The translations under genes were made by a program, and so were the position numbers. DNA of 64,000 nucleotides from Oryzomonas sp. (lineage in GTDB: Bacteria; Desulfobacterota; Desulfuromonadia; Geobacterales; Pseudopelobacteraceae). The notes beneath the pieces were generated by a model, which did no database searches, was not told the DNA's origin, and was given only the letters and a program-made list of their open reading frames with translations. Below, in pieces: positions 63,751 to 64,000 of this stretch. Every line of letters begins with the position of its first letter. The first letter of the stretch is position 1. The stretch is from contig JARLHN010000029.1 in assembly GCA_031292255.1 (NCBI GenBank), forward strand, positions 93,341-157,340, read 5' to 3'.

Positions 63751-63936
63751 AATTTTCTCACAGACGTATAATTCTGATTTACCAGATCGGCATTGTACTC
63801 CGGCACATTCTAAAAATCGGCAAGCTCCATAAACATCCAATAAAAAGCTTTTCATTCATTATGAGGTGGCCGGGGTTTGTGAGACAGCCTGAGCGGTAAA
63901 ATAAGCAATGCCCCGAAGTTGTTGTGGTTTCTGGCT

Positions 63937-64000
63937 TCAGGCTGCCAGTTTCAGTTGTTCGAGTCCTCGGTAATACGCCTCATCCGGTGTTAGTTTGTCA
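63937..64000 (-). CDS. C-terminal end of an IS3-type transposase (runs off the window)
   Basis: The last 20 codons before a stop at 63939-63937 read DKLTPDEAYYRGLEQLKLAA, the usual C-terminal tail of IS3-family OrfB integrases (the TPDE-x-Y element). The element end is expected between here and about 63860, where tgaggtggccggggtttgtgagaca could be the terminal sequence; the other end is outside the window. Confidence 0.7.
   Translation of the reverse strand, partial: DKLTPDEAYYRGLEQLKLAA

Overview
The window looks like chromosomal DNA of a Geobacter-type bacterium (Desulfuromonadota/Geobacterales). Reasons: GC-rich coding DNA, a methyl-accepting protein with a periplasmic CxxCH haem motif, hemerythrin, anaerobic (CbiG-type) cobalamin genes, full-length MetH, B12-dependent radical SAM enzymes, and short palindromic intergenic repeats of the kind common in Geobacter genomes. 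No rRNA, tRNA or CRISPR array was seen. The assignment rests on gene content only.

Region 1 (1-10 kb, mostly minus strand) is a metal-acquisition block: an M16 peptidase cut by the window edge, an orphan zinc-binding lipoprotein, an S9 peptidase, and an operon running His-rich small membrane protein > outer-membrane barrel > second metal-binding protein > ZnuC-like ATPase > ZnuB-like permease. A 19-bp perfect palindrome overlaps a candidate promoter in front of the operon and is a good candidate Zur-type operator. UppP lies upstream.

Region 2 (10-25 kb) is housekeeping: a DUF985 cupin, Lon protease, an Mla lipid-transport operon (mlaE, an EVE-domain gene, mlaF, mlaD) with a palindromic repeat inserted before mlaD, a catalytic/non-catalytic M16 pair, hemerythrin, FlgM behind a sigma-28-like promoter, and MetH. 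An IS200-type transposase remnant lies beside metH.

Region 3 (25-41 kb) holds a very large hybrid histidine kinase, pdxA-cbiG-cbiF, a tiny self-contained transcription unit (promoter, ribosome site, 24-codon ORF, two hairpins), a thioesterase-HIT-M16 operon, the haem-type chemoreceptor, rplU-rpmA, and a duplicated-domain lipoprotein.

Region 4 (40-64 kb) is the unusual part. It has three polyprenyl-phosphate-sugar synthase-like GT2 enzymes, four paralogous multi-pass TPR membrane proteins resembling the TMTC/PMT class of GT-C glycosyltransferases, one intact and one wrecked DUF2142-like membrane protein, two related small lipoproteins, a secreted SUMF1-like protein, two BchE-like B12/radical SAM enzymes flanking a two-component system, two GT4 glycosyltransferases and an AglD-like membrane protein. 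The simplest reading is a cell-envelope or protein glycosylation island: GT2 enzymes charge a lipid carrier and the GT-C proteins transfer the sugar outside the membrane. The 60-64 kb end is AT-rich and abuts an insertion-sequence end, suggesting acquired DNA.
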